This document shows, piece after piece, positions 40,499-49,926 of a stretch of DNA of 64,000 bases. The position numbers and the translations under genes are program-made. Numbering within the stretch: position 1 is the first letter of the stretch; each line of letters opens with the position of its first letter. Origin of the DNA: Deltaproteobacteria bacterium (lineage in GTDB: Bacteria > Myxococcota_A > Polyangia > GCA-2747355); NCBI GenBank assembly GCA_020633415.1, contig JACKDQ010000001.1, positions 1 to 64,000 of the forward strand, written 5' to 3'. The notes under the pieces are model-generated. The model saw nothing but the letters and a program-made list of their open reading frames with translations. It was not told the DNA's origin and ran no database searches.

Positions 40499-42493
40499 CT
40501 AGTAAACGGCGATCACGTCGATCGCCCCGACCGGTACAGGCAGCGATCGCGGTGTGGCGCCCGGCGCGAGGCTTGCGATCTTGAGTTGCAGGTTTAGCGG
40601 CGATGGGCCATCGGCGAAGATCAATGCGCGGCGGTCGGGCGTTGGCTGCAGGTTGGCTGAGATCCAGCCGGTCGTGGGGATGCGCAGCGGTGGCTGCGAC
40701 CCGTCGAGCGCGATGCGGTACAGCGACCCGGGGGTGGCGACACTCCACGGCGGGCCCTTGATGACGAAGGCGTTTTCACATTGGCGATCGAGTGCGATGC
40801 GACGGATATCTTCGTTGCCCTGGGCGGGCCAGCGCGTCAACTGCTGTGGCGCGCTGAGCGAGCGTTCATCGAGCATGAAGAGGTTGGGCTCGTTGGGCGG
40901 GCCCAGCGTTGAATTTCCGCCGTAGATCACCCGGGGGCGGCCGGCACAGCGCACCACCGGCTTGCTAACGATCGCATCATGAGTGAGCTGCACAGCTGCC
41001 GTCGCGCGCTTTGGGTCGAGTGCGACGAGGTCGAGCGCGAAGTGTCCATGCTGGTGTAAAAACAATAGCGTTCGACGGTCGGCCGACCACCAATAGGCGA
41101 CAAGCGGCGCGCGGCTGTCGACAACATAGGGCGCTTGCTGGTCGCCGTAGCGACTCAGATTGACCAGTGTGGATGTCGCGACGTTGTAGCGAAAAAATTC
41201 AGTTCCGTTTGGTCCCATCGCGGCGAAGACCAGGGTGTCATCATCAATAAAGCGCAGTGCGCCAAAATGCAGCCGCAAGCCGATCGGTTCGATCTTCGCA
41301 GAGATCTCGCGCAGCGAACCACCGTCGCTACGCGCGATCCAGAGTTGGCGCCAAGCGCCACCATCGCGTCGTGACGAGGTGAAGGCGACCGATGTGCCCT
41401 GAGGTGAGAGCTCCATTTGGCTGTTGAAGTTGTCGATCATGCCGACGTTGAAGCCGCGGCTACCGTAGACGCGCGGCGCATCGGTGAGATCGATCGCCGG
41501 GCCGGCATCGGTGATCGCGAACACGTTGCTGCCCACGGATCCGGGCACCCAGGCCTTGAGGGCCAAGGTGCGTCCATCCGCACTGACCGCCAGGTCGGCG
41601 TCGATCAGCCATGGGTCGTTGTTGCCGCTTTGGGCGAAGGCCACCTTTTGTGGCGCGGCGAGTGTTGCCAATGGTACGCGCCAAAGCGAACTGCTGCCCG
41701 GGTTCGGCTGCTCAGGCTGCTTTCTCAGGATGTAGTAAAGATAGTCTTTGGTGAAGGTCAGGCTGAGATTGATGATCGGGCCATCGACCGCCAGTTCGAA
41801 CTGGCGCGCGCCGTTGGGCAACAGGCCACCGTCGCTGCGCACGATAAACAGTCGACCGTAGCTGTCGGCCGTTCCGGCGATCAATTGGCCGTCGTCGCTC
41901 AAGGCGAGCTCTGGACTGACTTGCGTGCGGTCGGGATGGCCGACCCAGGGGCGGGCGTAGAGCAGCGTTACTGCGCCGGTCGGCGTCAGACGCAGCAGTC
42001 CGACCCGCTGCGGGTTCCCCTGGGCATCGCGCTCAGCGAACCAGCGCACGAGGCCTGCTCCGTCGGGCAGCAGCAGCGGCGGACGGTAGTCGTGCTCGTG
42101 AGCGGTGCGCGCGCTGTCGTCCTCGAGAAAATACTCGGTCTGTCGTCCAACCCAAGACATGCCGATATCGAAATTGAGGGTACCCAGCCCCCCGATCGGC
42201 TGGTAGCCGTGTCCGTCGGTACCGATCGTCGCTAGCCTCATTTGGCGGTTGCTCGACCCGTGAGCCAGCAGGATCGTTGCTGGTTGCACCGTGGTCTGAT
42301 CGGGCTGGGCATCGCTGATCCGTAGGTCTGGCCCAGCGTCGCGCGGCGCCGTACCGTCGGCCGCGGCTACGACCGCTGCATCTGATGCCAGCGGTATCGC
42401 TTGTCGGCCACAGCCGACGAGGGCCGCACAAAAGACCAAGCTGCAGCCCCAGCGCAGTCGGGTAGGGCGAGCAACGCGCGCGCTGGCTCTCAT
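40499..42493 (-). CDS. Lipoprotein with TolB-like beta-propeller
   Basis: About 664 aa. The ATG at 42493 has GAGGAGGG 5 nt upstream and begins a lipoprotein signal (LVFCAALVGC); the ORF upstream to 42547 is not translated from a good site. An Asp/Ala-rich linker follows, then repeated propeller blades with PD40/WD40-like ends (SPELALSDDGQLIAG, LAVSADGRTLALKAW, MELSPQGTSVAFTS, RQLWIARSDGG, PTPDRRALIFADG). Such proteins are periplasmic or surface exposed and bind peptides or polymers. There is no adjacent pal or tol gene, so it is not the TolB of the Tol-Pal system. The function is unknown. Confidence 0.75.
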   Translation of the reverse strand: MRASARVARPTRLRWGCSLVFCAALVGCGRQAIPLASDAAVVAAADGTAPRDAGPDLRISDAQPDQTTVQPATILLAHGSSNRQMRLATIGTDGHGYQPIGGLGTLNFDIGMSWVGRQTEYFLEDDSARTAHEHDYRPPLLLPDGAGLVRWFAERDAQGNPQRVGLLRLTPTGAVTLLYARPWVGHPDRTQVSPELALSDDGQLIAGTADSYGRLFIVRSDGGLLPNGARQFELAVDGPIINLSLTFTKDYLYYILRKQPEQPNPGSSSLWRVPLATLAAPQKVAFAQSGNNDPWLIDADLAVSADGRTLALKAWVPGSVGSNVFAITDAGPAIDLTDAPRVYGSRGFNVGMIDNFNSQMELSPQGTSVAFTSSRRDGGAWRQLWIARSDGGSLREISAKIEPIGLRLHFGALRFIDDDTLVFAAMGPNGTEFFRYNVATSTLVNLSRYGDQQAPYVVDSRAPLVAYWWSADRRTLLFLHQHGHFALDLVALDPKRATAAVQLTHDAIVSKPVVRCAGRPRVIYGGNSTLGPPNEPNLFMLDERSLSAPQQLTRWPAQGNEDIRRIALDRQCENAFVIKGPPWSVATPGSLYRIALDGSQPPLRIPTTGWISANLQPTPDRRALIFADGPSPLNLQLKIASLAPGATPRSLPVPVGAIDVIAVY

Positions 42494-42787
42494 CGGCACC
42501 CTCCTCGAAGGTGCAGGCAAGGTAGCCGGCGGCACTCGGGTCGCCAACCAGATTAATCTGCTGCTGTATGAATCCGTCGCGGCGATGGCGTTTCTCGGTG
42601 GCTACGCTGTTGCAGTGCACGCTTCTTGACGGGTGCGACGTCTAGCAAAACGCGCGTTGGTCGCCGAAATCGATAGAGTCGCTCGCTGGTCGGCTGCGGC
42701 TGCTGCTCAAATCGCGAGAGACTCAAAGCACTTGTCAGCGTTTGTCGCTGCGCCCGGCTGGTACGCTCCCTGCAATGCCGCCGATCG

Positions 42788-43258
42788 ATGAATCGCCTTG
42801 CTTCACTATTTGTGTGTGTGGCCTGCCTCGGTAGTGCGCCCGCATCGGCCCAGCAATCGAGCTACCGGCTGAGCGGCGCCGTGCCGGCCAGAGGTGGTGC
42901 GACGCTAACTTTTGTCTACCGAAACACGTGGCCAACAGCCCAAAAAAGCGCCGCCAACCAGGAGGTCGAGCTCTTCGGTTATCTGGGCAATCCGAGCTCC
43001 CGCACGGACCTGACGCGCAGGTTTGCTAGCGGCAGCACCTGGACCTATGCCAAGGAGGGGGCGATTCCGCTCGGCTCGTACAGCTGGTCAGGGGATGGGC
43101 AGATGGCGCTGTTCCTCGACTATCAGCGCTGCGGCGTCAAAGCCGGCGACGCGTTTTTCACCAGCGCGATCTGGCTGGCCTCAGGGCATCAATGGGGGGC
43201 GACCCAAACCGGCCGGATGACAGGCTGCGATCTCATCTTGCCGGCGCCGCTCAAGTAA
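42788..43258 (+). CDS. Small secreted protein
   Basis: About 156 aa with a clear signal peptide (LASLFVCVACLGSAPASA) and a mature domain of about 135 residues rich in beta strands and Gly/Ser (GGATLTFVYRNTW, GYLGNPSSRTDLTRRF, YSWSGDGQMALFLDYQRCG, GDAFFTSAIWLASGHQWG) with two cysteines that could form a disulfide. No family recognised. It stands alone between divergent and convergent neighbours. Confidence 0.6.
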   Translation: MNRLASLFVCVACLGSAPASAQQSSYRLSGAVPARGGATLTFVYRNTWPTAQKSAANQEVELFGYLGNPSSRTDLTRRFASGSTWTYAKEGAIPLGSYSWSGDGQMALFLDYQRCGVKAGDAFFTSAIWLASGHQWGATQTGRMTGCDLILPAPLK

Positions 43259-43334
43259 CAGAGATGAACTTCCGCGCCGCGCTCGGCCGCGCTCGGTACG
43301 CGCATACACACCTGCTTCGGTGACCCGCGTCGGC

Positions 43335-44879
43335 CTAGCGTCGTCGTCGAGCCAGCGTTAGCAGTAGCGCCAAGAGCAGCGACATGATGCGCGACGTCGC
43401 GTGCGGTGCGACCTGGCAACCGATCGCTGGCTCGGTGGCGGGCGTGTCGCCAAAGCTGCCCTCGCCCTTGCCGCCGGCGCTCTCGTCGAAGATCGCTGTG
43501 GCTGCGTCGTTGCCGAGGGCCGCTTGTACCGTGGCGCGCAGCTGAGCGACGCGCCTGCTGCTCAGCAACTGGAAGGTGTCACGGCTCCCCGGTGCGCGGA
43601 TGCCGATGTCGCCGTCGCGTTGGTCGGCTTGGGCGGGTTCAACCACCGGACTGTGCTCGCCGACGAAAAAGCCGCGAATGATGCCGATCAGTTGCGGGCG
43701 CTCCTGGGCGTCGAGGGACAGGCAATTGCTCGCTGTCGGTGTGGCGATCGCTGGCAGGTCGATCGCGGGGACGACTTCCGTTGGCGTAGCAGGATACACG
43801 TAGGGCTCGCGGCAGCGCAGGTCGTCAGGATCGCAGATCAGGCCCCTTTCGCAGAAACGGTTCTTGCTCAGCGCGTGTTCGCGCAGGTCGGTGGGTAGTG
43901 CGCAGCGACGATTGTTGAAGGTCCAACCGCAGGGATCGCCGCTGCTGCCCAACGGGTTGTCCTCGACCGCACGGATCGCGGTGATGTGGCGTTGCTCAGC
44001 CTCAGCAGGCTGGATACCGTCGGTGGCGCAAGCCTTGACCTGACCGGCGCGACAGCCACTGGCCAGCACCGCGCCGCCCGAGTCGCCCCAACAGGTCGTC
44101 GCCGCGCGCTCGAGTGAAGCCTCGAGGCCGAGCTGAACGTAGACGCCGTCGTCCGCTTGAAAGAAGCGGTCGTAGTACTGGGTAAAGAACGTCTCGCCGA
44201 CGATGCTGCTGATCGGTTGGGCCAATCCGCGGCGCACGATGCCGCCGCCTTGGGAGTGTCCCCAGGTCCATGGCCGGATGCTGTTGTCGGGGATCCAGCC
44301 GGCCGCGGTTCGCTTGGCGCGCGTGCGTAGCTGTTCGGCTGAAACGCCGGCGCCGACGAGCACCGGGCGGACGCCAGTGCTCACTTGGTTTGCCGCGATG
44401 CGCGGAAAGATCATCTCGCTGGCGGCGTCGATCGGTTGCTCGAGGATCAACAGCGCCAAATCGGGTCCGTCGGCGCGGCCGTCGTAAAAGCGGCGCAGCG
44501 TCTTAACGTGGTAGTAGGCCTCGCCGATCCGCAGATCGGTGTTGATCTGGCGCGGATCGTCGCTGACGGTGAGGTCGCGTGCCGTGCCGAGATCGGCGTA
44601 GGCGTGGCCGGCAGTCAGCGCGACCTGCGGGCCGAGCAAAACGGCCGTTCCGCCGTAAAGCGCGCGCTCGAGTGGGACGACGGCACGGTAGCGGTTGGCC
44701 TCGCGAGCGGGCAAGGCATCGATCGCCTCGACGCGGCCGCTCAGGGCCTGCTGGCGCCGAGCTAGCGCGATCTCGGTGTTGTTCTCACAGCCGAGCAGCA
44801 GGCAAAAGATGGCGAGCACGTAGCTACGCTGTGGGCTGATCCGCGATGCTGTTTTGACGCGCAGCGTGTCGCGTTTCAT
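43335..44879 (-). CDS. Trypsin-like serine protease with MYXO-CTERM-like tail
   Basis: About 514 aa. The N-terminus has a lipobox-like signal (LAIFCLLLGC). The S1 domain shows all three catalytic residues: His in LTAGHAY, Asp in DLALLIL, Ser in CWGDSGGAVL. A linker with paired cysteines (CERGLICDPDDLRC) follows. The C-terminus, GCQ...SRIMSLLLALLLTLARRRR, has the conserved Cys, hydrophobic helix and Arg cluster of MYXO-CTERM sorting signals, by which proteins are displayed on or released from the cell surface in Myxococcota. Having both a lipobox-like N-terminus and such a tail is unusual. Substrate unknown. Confidence 0.82.
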   Translation of the reverse strand: MKRDTLRVKTASRISPQRSYVLAIFCLLLGCENNTEIALARRQQALSGRVEAIDALPAREANRYRAVVPLERALYGGTAVLLGPQVALTAGHAYADLGTARDLTVSDDPRQINTDLRIGEAYYHVKTLRRFYDGRADGPDLALLILEQPIDAASEMIFPRIAANQVSTGVRPVLVGAGVSAEQLRTRAKRTAAGWIPDNSIRPWTWGHSQGGGIVRRGLAQPISSIVGETFFTQYYDRFFQADDGVYVQLGLEASLERAATTCWGDSGGAVLASGCRAGQVKACATDGIQPAEAEQRHITAIRAVEDNPLGSSGDPCGWTFNNRRCALPTDLREHALSKNRFCERGLICDPDDLRCREPYVYPATPTEVVPAIDLPAIATPTASNCLSLDAQERPQLIGIIRGFFVGEHSPVVEPAQADQRDGDIGIRAPGSRDTFQLLSSRRVAQLRATVQAALGNDAATAIFDESAGGKGEGSFGDTPATEPAIGCQVAPHATSRIMSLLLALLLTLARRRR

Positions 44880-44894
44880 CGCTCGCTCCGTCGA

Positions 44895-45830
44895 CTAAGG
44901 CATGCAACCGCGGGCTTCGAGATACGGCGTTGGGTCGACGACCACGTCGTTCTTTTTTAGCGTGAAGTGCAGATGGGGGACGTCGGCGTAAGCGTTGCCG
45001 CTAGAGCCGATCGCGCCGATCGCGCCCTTGGCGCGGCAGTTCTTGGCCGCCGTGCTATTGGGATCTTGAAGGTGCGCGTAGGAGCTGGCCCAGGTGCTGT
45101 CATGGACAACGCGGTACCAGATGCCGTTGAGCGTCTTTGCCCAGTTTTGCAGTTGGGCGGTGCCTTCGCCCGCGGCGTAGACACAGCCGTCACCCCCGAC
45201 GAGATCGACGCCGCTGTGACCGTTTTCCGGGTCGCTGTTTCGCGGTGCGCCGTATTTGGGGCTACCGTATTTGCTGCTCGGCCAACGGACCGTGCCGTTG
45301 CGGATCGGGCAGTTGGTGAGCGGATTGTTGACCGAACCGCCGGTGTCGTAGTTGCCGGAGCCGCCGCCGGAGCCGGTACTCGTGCCGCTGCAGATGCTGG
45401 GGCTACAAGCTTGACCGTTGAGCGCGACCCATTCTTCCCGGCCACAACAGATGTAGCTCGGCGTGCAGCCGTATAGCGGCTGGTTGTATCTCGCGTCGCT
45501 TTTGTGGTGACAGATGATCTCGTTGCTGGTGGTGTAGCCCGTGTTGGGGGAACTCGTCCCGTCACAGCTCGCAGCGACGCAGGATGAGTAGTCGGGATAT
45601 TTGATGAAGCCCTTGCTGTTGGTACCGGTACTCCACGGACAGCACTTCCAGCCCGAGTTGCTGCAATCGCCTAGGTAGTATGATTCGCCGCTGTTTCCGA
45701 CGCAGTCGCCGGTGACTTCGCCCTTGCCGGTTGCGTTGCCTGGGCGGTCTGGCCCGAGGGCGCCGCAGTTGGCGCTGCCGATCGCTAGCACGAGGCCCAA
45801 GGCCAAGATCGCAGTTTGCTTGCCGTACAT
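44895..45830 (-). CDS. M23 (LytM/lysostaphin-type) peptidase-like lipoprotein
   Basis: About 311 aa. Two consecutive ATGs follow GGGAGAG; the second (45830) has the better spacing. The signal ends LAIGSANC, so it is probably a lipoprotein. The middle region is Cys-, Gly- and Ser-rich with about ten cysteines (GDCSNSGWKCCPW, YICCGREEW). The C-terminal 120 residues have the M23 pattern: NGHSGVDLVG with metal-binding His and Asp, AHLQD, and HLHFTL with the last His. M23 enzymes cut peptidoglycan cross-links. All zinc ligands look present, so activity is plausible; the Cys-rich part may bind a partner. Confidence 0.75.
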   Translation of the reverse strand: MYGKQTAILALGLVLAIGSANCGALGPDRPGNATGKGEVTGDCVGNSGESYYLGDCSNSGWKCCPWSTGTNSKGFIKYPDYSSCVAASCDGTSSPNTGYTTSNEIICHHKSDARYNQPLYGCTPSYICCGREEWVALNGQACSPSICSGTSTGSGGGSGNYDTGGSVNNPLTNCPIRNGTVRWPSSKYGSPKYGAPRNSDPENGHSGVDLVGGDGCVYAAGEGTAQLQNWAKTLNGIWYRVVHDSTWASSYAHLQDPNSTAAKNCRAKGAIGAIGSSGNAYADVPHLHFTLKKNDVVVDPTPYLEARGCMP

Positions 45831-46055
45831 CATCTCTCCCGCAGCTCGGACATCCAGCGGTCCAGGGGTCTGGTGCTGCACTATTGCAAAGATGACGCCG
45901 ACGGATTTTGACCAATGGGTCAATCCTGCGACGAATGCTTTCAACAAGTTAGCGCCGAAAGGCAGCGGGAGCCGCGAATCGCGATGGCAACTGGCGCTGG
46001 GCTGGCTGTGCGGCCTGTCCCCAGCATCTTCGGCGACGTTGCGGCGTTGCCGTGA

Positions 46056-47297
46056 TCAGCGATCGCGGCGGAGCAGCTCGAACAAGACGCGGCCTTCGCT
46101 ATGACCAGGTGGCGTGATGCCGAGCAGCCGGCAGGCGGTCGGTACCACGTCGTGAGCGCGCACGCGAGCTAAGCGGGCAGCGGGCCGGATTCCAGCGCCC
46201 CAAGCGAAGAGCACGCCGGCCATATCGGGATGCTCGGCGGCGTGGCCGTGATGGCCGGGATGCTCGGGTGGATTGAGCAGACGCGCGCCGGCGGTGTTGA
46301 AGCGATAGCCGTCGTCAGCGACCAAGACCAGGTCGCCGCTGCGTTGGCGGTGTAGATAGCGCCACTTGGCCGGTAGCTCAGCTTGGCGAAATACGCGGCT
46401 GTGGGGCAGTGACCTGAGCGCGGTCTGCAAGGCCGAGATCTGTCGCGGGTCGATGGCGTAGAGATGACCGATCGGCCCGGTGGTCAGCAATCTGGCTTGG
46501 TCGGCGAGCTTGGCGCGCTCGAGCAGGCGCAGCGGGTTGATGTCGCCCAGCGTGGGGGTCATGCCGTGATCGGAGACGATCAGCAAGGTTACCGCTGTGT
46601 TGAGCGCTCGCAATCGGTCAAGCAGCTGGCCCAGTTGGCGGTCGATGCGCAGGGCGCATCTTTTTAGCTGCTCGCTGGCCGGACCGTAAAGGTGCCCGGC
46701 GCGGTCGCAAGCATGTAGATAGACCATCGCCAAGTCGGGGCGCTCATCTCGCGGCAGCTTGAACCAGCTGACGACAGTCTCGAGCTTGGCAGCGTCGGTA
46801 ATCTTCGGGTCGAATGAGTGGTAACGCGTCGGTTGAGTACCCTGGTATGAACCGTCGTTGCTGATCCAATGATAGACAAAGCTGCGCAGCCCGTGACGTT
46901 GGGCGTGGATCCAAAGCGGCGGGACCTCGTACCAGCTGACCTGTTTGGCGAAGCGGTAGGTACCGCGTCGACGATCATGAAAGACATTGTTAATGATGCC
47001 GTGCCGTCCTGCCGATGCACCGGTGGCCAGCGTCGCGTGGGCCGGAAAAGTCTGCGATGGAAAGCCTGGCAGCTGCCGCAGTGCCCGTGCGCCTTCTCGC
47101 GTCAAACGTGCGAAGGTTTTCATTCCGGCCAAGTCAGGATAGTCGTGACGGAACCCATCAAGCGAGACGATCAGCACGGGCGGGCGTTTGGCTGTCGTCC
47201 GCCGGCGCGCGTTCTCTAACGACTCAGCGGGACAACCACACAGCGAAACGATGACGACTAATGCCGCGCTGGGCAGCAAGATAAAGCGTGCGATCAC
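46056..47297 (-). CDS. Type I phosphodiesterase/nucleotide pyrophosphatase (ENPP-like) lipoprotein
   Basis: About 413 aa. Lipoprotein signal (LVVIVSLCGC) followed by an alkaline-phosphatase-superfamily domain: VLIVSLDGFRHDY (metal Asp), SQTFPAHATLATG (nucleophile Thr), SDHGMT (metal Asp and His), and PGHHGHAAEHPDM with further histidines. Members hydrolyse phosphodiesters or pyrophosphates of nucleotides and lipid head groups in the periplasm or on the surface. It is 9 bp downstream of the YcaO fusion gene on the same strand, so it could belong to that transcript. Confidence 0.85.
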   Translation of the reverse strand: MIARFILLPSAALVVIVSLCGCPAESLENARRRTTAKRPPVLIVSLDGFRHDYPDLAGMKTFARLTREGARALRQLPGFPSQTFPAHATLATGASAGRHGIINNVFHDRRRGTYRFAKQVSWYEVPPLWIHAQRHGLRSFVYHWISNDGSYQGTQPTRYHSFDPKITDAAKLETVVSWFKLPRDERPDLAMVYLHACDRAGHLYGPASEQLKRCALRIDRQLGQLLDRLRALNTAVTLLIVSDHGMTPTLGDINPLRLLERAKLADQARLLTTGPIGHLYAIDPRQISALQTALRSLPHSRVFRQAELPAKWRYLHRQRSGDLVLVADDGYRFNTAGARLLNPPEHPGHHGHAAEHPDMAGVLFAWGAGIRPAARLARVRAHDVVPTACRLLGITPPGHSEGRVLFELLRRDR

Positions 47298-47306
47298 TGC
47301 GCTGTT

Positions 47307-49805
47307 CTAGAGCCGCGAGCGGATCAGGTCAAGGTAGCTTGAAAGATGCTCCTCGCCTGGCGGTTCACCGTTGACGATGCTGCCCGAAGTAAGCAGGGCG
47401 CTCGGTTCAAAGCGCTCGAGCAGGCCTTGTTTGACCAAGATCTCACGGACCCGCGTCGAACTGGCCAGTTCCTGTTCGCTCCAATAGGTCGCAAAGACCA
47501 GTCCAGGCACGATCACCCGGACGACTTTCATCGGGACGTGCGCGTTGGAAAGATCGACCACGATCGTTTCGAAGCCGTGCTGCTCGAGGGTTTGGACGCA
47601 CTTTATGATGTCGCCGTGCATCGTTCCGGTGCGCTGGTCGGTCAGCTCGCCGTAGGGACGGCTTGGGAATTTCTTTTCAAACACCACGGCAAGCAGCTCG
47701 TCATTTCTCGATTGGGTCGTGTCGCCGTAGATCGTGTGTAGACGGTGCTTGGTCGTGCGCTGTTGGATCGATTCGCTGATCGCGCGCGCGAGCGCAATGT
47801 CGGCGCTCAAGTGACAGCCTGAGCCGATAGCGATCATCGGCCGTTGCTTGTCGTAGTAGTGGTCGTCAAACACGGCGCAGAGGATCGTATAAAACGGCAG
47901 ATCTGAGTTGGCGAGAAACAGCCGACAGGTGAGCCCGTCTCGTTTGATTCGCTGCCAAAATGCCTGGCAGCTGGCTGGCAGCCGATCGCCGATCTGCAGC
48001 TCCGTCAGGCCAAGACCTGTCAGTTCGAATGGTGCGTACTGATCGCGTTCGATCACCTCGAGCAGGCCCTGCAAGATCGCGTCCTCGAAGAACACGCCGC
48101 AGGACAAGCCGTTGCTGGTGCGGCCGGACATCGTCCAAAAGGTCGGATGCTCGCTCTGACTCTCCGGTAGGGTTAATAGTGCGGCCGTGGCGGGCACGAG
48201 TACGGTGCGTTGTTGGGTCAGAGAAAAGCCGGGGAACCAGCAGATCTGCTCCTCCGGGTACTCGGCCTCAAGGCCGAACGCCGCCGCAGGGATCGCGTCT
48301 TGTGCGACCTCAGCATAGCTGGCTTCGATCAGTGGCTCGTCGCCCTGAGCCTGCGAGGCGTAGCGCTCGAGGCTTTCGCAGAGCGCCGACGCGCGGGCTT
48401 GTCCTGGGCTAAAGCCCTTGCCGGCGTTGCCGCCGTCTTTGGTGCGCAACCCCTTGAGCGTGGGAAGATTCACCCGCTTGGATGGGGTGTAGTAGACGGG
48501 CAACCCGCAGGCGATGTCGTCGGCGCTGGCGTTGATTTCGCTAATCGGACCAACTTTGCCGGTGTACGGCTCGAGCATCTCGACGACCTCCTCGGCGGAG
48601 GTTAGTCGCTCGCCGTTTTCGTGAAAGCGCGCCGTTCGCTCTTGAAGTTCGACGCGAAACCGCTCCTTGGGCCAATTGCTGGCGTTGAGCATGTAGCTGG
48701 CAGCAGGGCGACCGCATTCTATGCAGGTAGGGCTAGCCAGCAACATCTTGCTGTGGACTTTGCCGCTGGCTGCATCGAACACGGCGATGCTCGCTGCGCC
48801 CGCACTGTTGCCGCTCTCCGCCCGTTTGAGTTGCTCGAAGCCCTCCAGTGCACGGTTGGCAAGAAGCGTGGCGAGCGGTTTGGACAGTCGCGCATTCTTG
48901 CGCGTAAGGTCGGGTGTGGCCAGCAGGTAGCGGCGTAAAGGTCGCGCGATGTGGTGAAAGTTCTCCGATAGGCGCTGGGCGTAACACATGTGGCACGGTG
49001 AGCTGCCGGCGCGATAGAACGGACTGACTTCAGCATAATGCGCTTCGGTGCGACCAACCAGCACGTGCACGCCCTTGCCACGTGCCCAGTGTGCCGAGTG
49101 GGCGATCGACCAAGCATCGAGGTGGTCGGCGACGACCAGCAACAGATCGAATGGAGCGCTGGCCTGCAGGCCGTCATAGAGCGTGTTGCCGCCACGCACT
49201 TTGAAGCTGTTGGTGGTGACCGGCTCAGCGAACAGTTCGCGCGCGTTGATCTGCTCGGCCTCTTTGGCAATGCGTTGTGGTTCCTCGGCTAAGATTGCCA
49301 AATCGACGGCACCGGCGCCGCGAAGCGAACTGTCGGCGGACCGGTAAGGGTAGGCCCAAGTGAGCTTGGCAAAGCCCGCGTTGGCCAGCGCCTCGGCGGT
49401 CGCTCGACCACGCTCGGCGGTGGCGAGCATCGCGACGCGAAGGTCGCGCAAACCGTCGGAGCGCAGCGCTTCGACAGAATGTTCGGGCAGTGAGATGTCT
49501 TGTTCTGCTTGGTTTGTGAGAACGACGCCGACCTCGACTAACTCCTCGATCGACTGCTGCAGCTCCTTGCGCGGAACGTTCGGAAGATCCTGCTGTAGTC
49601 TATCGAGCAGCAGATCTGCAGCTAGTGTTTCTCTCAAATGATAGGCGATGCCCTTTGCCAAATCCCAGTTTAGCCCCAGCAACATCTGGACCTTGGGTAC
49701 ACCGAAGCCGCTCGTCGGCTGCTGAATGAATATCGTCATGTCGTCGCCATTGCCGGCGAGGAACATCCCGTCAGCGAGTTTCATCAGCTGTCCCGCGGTG
49801 CTCAT
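47307..49805 (-). CDS. TOMM leader-binding/E1-like protein fused to YcaO cyclodehydratase (SagC-SagD type)
   Basis: 832 aa fusion. Residues 1-100 form a winged-helix segment like a RiPP recognition element (LLLDRLQQDLPNVPRKELQQSIEELVEVGVVL). About 110-390 is the E1/ThiF-like, ocin-ThiF domain, with zinc CxxC pairs near 271-274 and 361-364. About 415-832 is YcaO, with GKGFSPGQARASALCESLERYA and LQGLLEVIERD contributing ATP and metal contacts. The pair converts Cys, Ser or Thr of a precursor peptide to azolines using ATP. The next gene upstream is a SagB-like dehydrogenase that would oxidise azolines to azoles. ATG at 49805 overlaps the stop of an upstream eight-codon frame. No precursor was confirmed. 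Confidence 0.88.
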   Translation of the reverse strand: MSTAGQLMKLADGMFLAGNGDDMTIFIQQPTSGFGVPKVQMLLGLNWDLAKGIAYHLRETLAADLLLDRLQQDLPNVPRKELQQSIEELVEVGVVLTNQAEQDISLPEHSVEALRSDGLRDLRVAMLATAERGRATAEALANAGFAKLTWAYPYRSADSSLRGAGAVDLAILAEEPQRIAKEAEQINARELFAEPVTTNSFKVRGGNTLYDGLQASAPFDLLLVVADHLDAWSIAHSAHWARGKGVHVLVGRTEAHYAEVSPFYRAGSSPCHMCYAQRLSENFHHIARPLRRYLLATPDLTRKNARLSKPLATLLANRALEGFEQLKRAESGNSAGAASIAVFDAASGKVHSKMLLASPTCIECGRPAASYMLNASNWPKERFRVELQERTARFHENGERLTSAEEVVEMLEPYTGKVGPISEINASADDIACGLPVYYTPSKRVNLPTLKGLRTKDGGNAGKGFSPGQARASALCESLERYASQAQGDEPLIEASYAEVAQDAIPAAAFGLEAEYPEEQICWFPGFSLTQQRTVLVPATAALLTLPESQSEHPTFWTMSGRTSNGLSCGVFFEDAILQGLLEVIERDQYAPFELTGLGLTELQIGDRLPASCQAFWQRIKRDGLTCRLFLANSDLPFYTILCAVFDDHYYDKQRPMIAIGSGCHLSADIALARAISESIQQRTTKHRLHTIYGDTTQSRNDELLAVVFEKKFPSRPYGELTDQRTGTMHGDIIKCVQTLEQHGFETIVVDLSNAHVPMKVVRVIVPGLVFATYWSEQELASSTRVREILVKQGLLERFEPSALLTSGSIVNGEPPGEEHLSSYLDLIRSRL

Positions 49806-49926
49806 TGATCGGTCTTCTTTTTGTCCATGGAGGTGACTAAAACCAATTTCCCAAGTCTAACGGATAGCGACAAGGCTAAGCAAATAGGGTGCGGTTGTCG
49901 GCGGGCCAATTTGACGGAGTCGCCGG

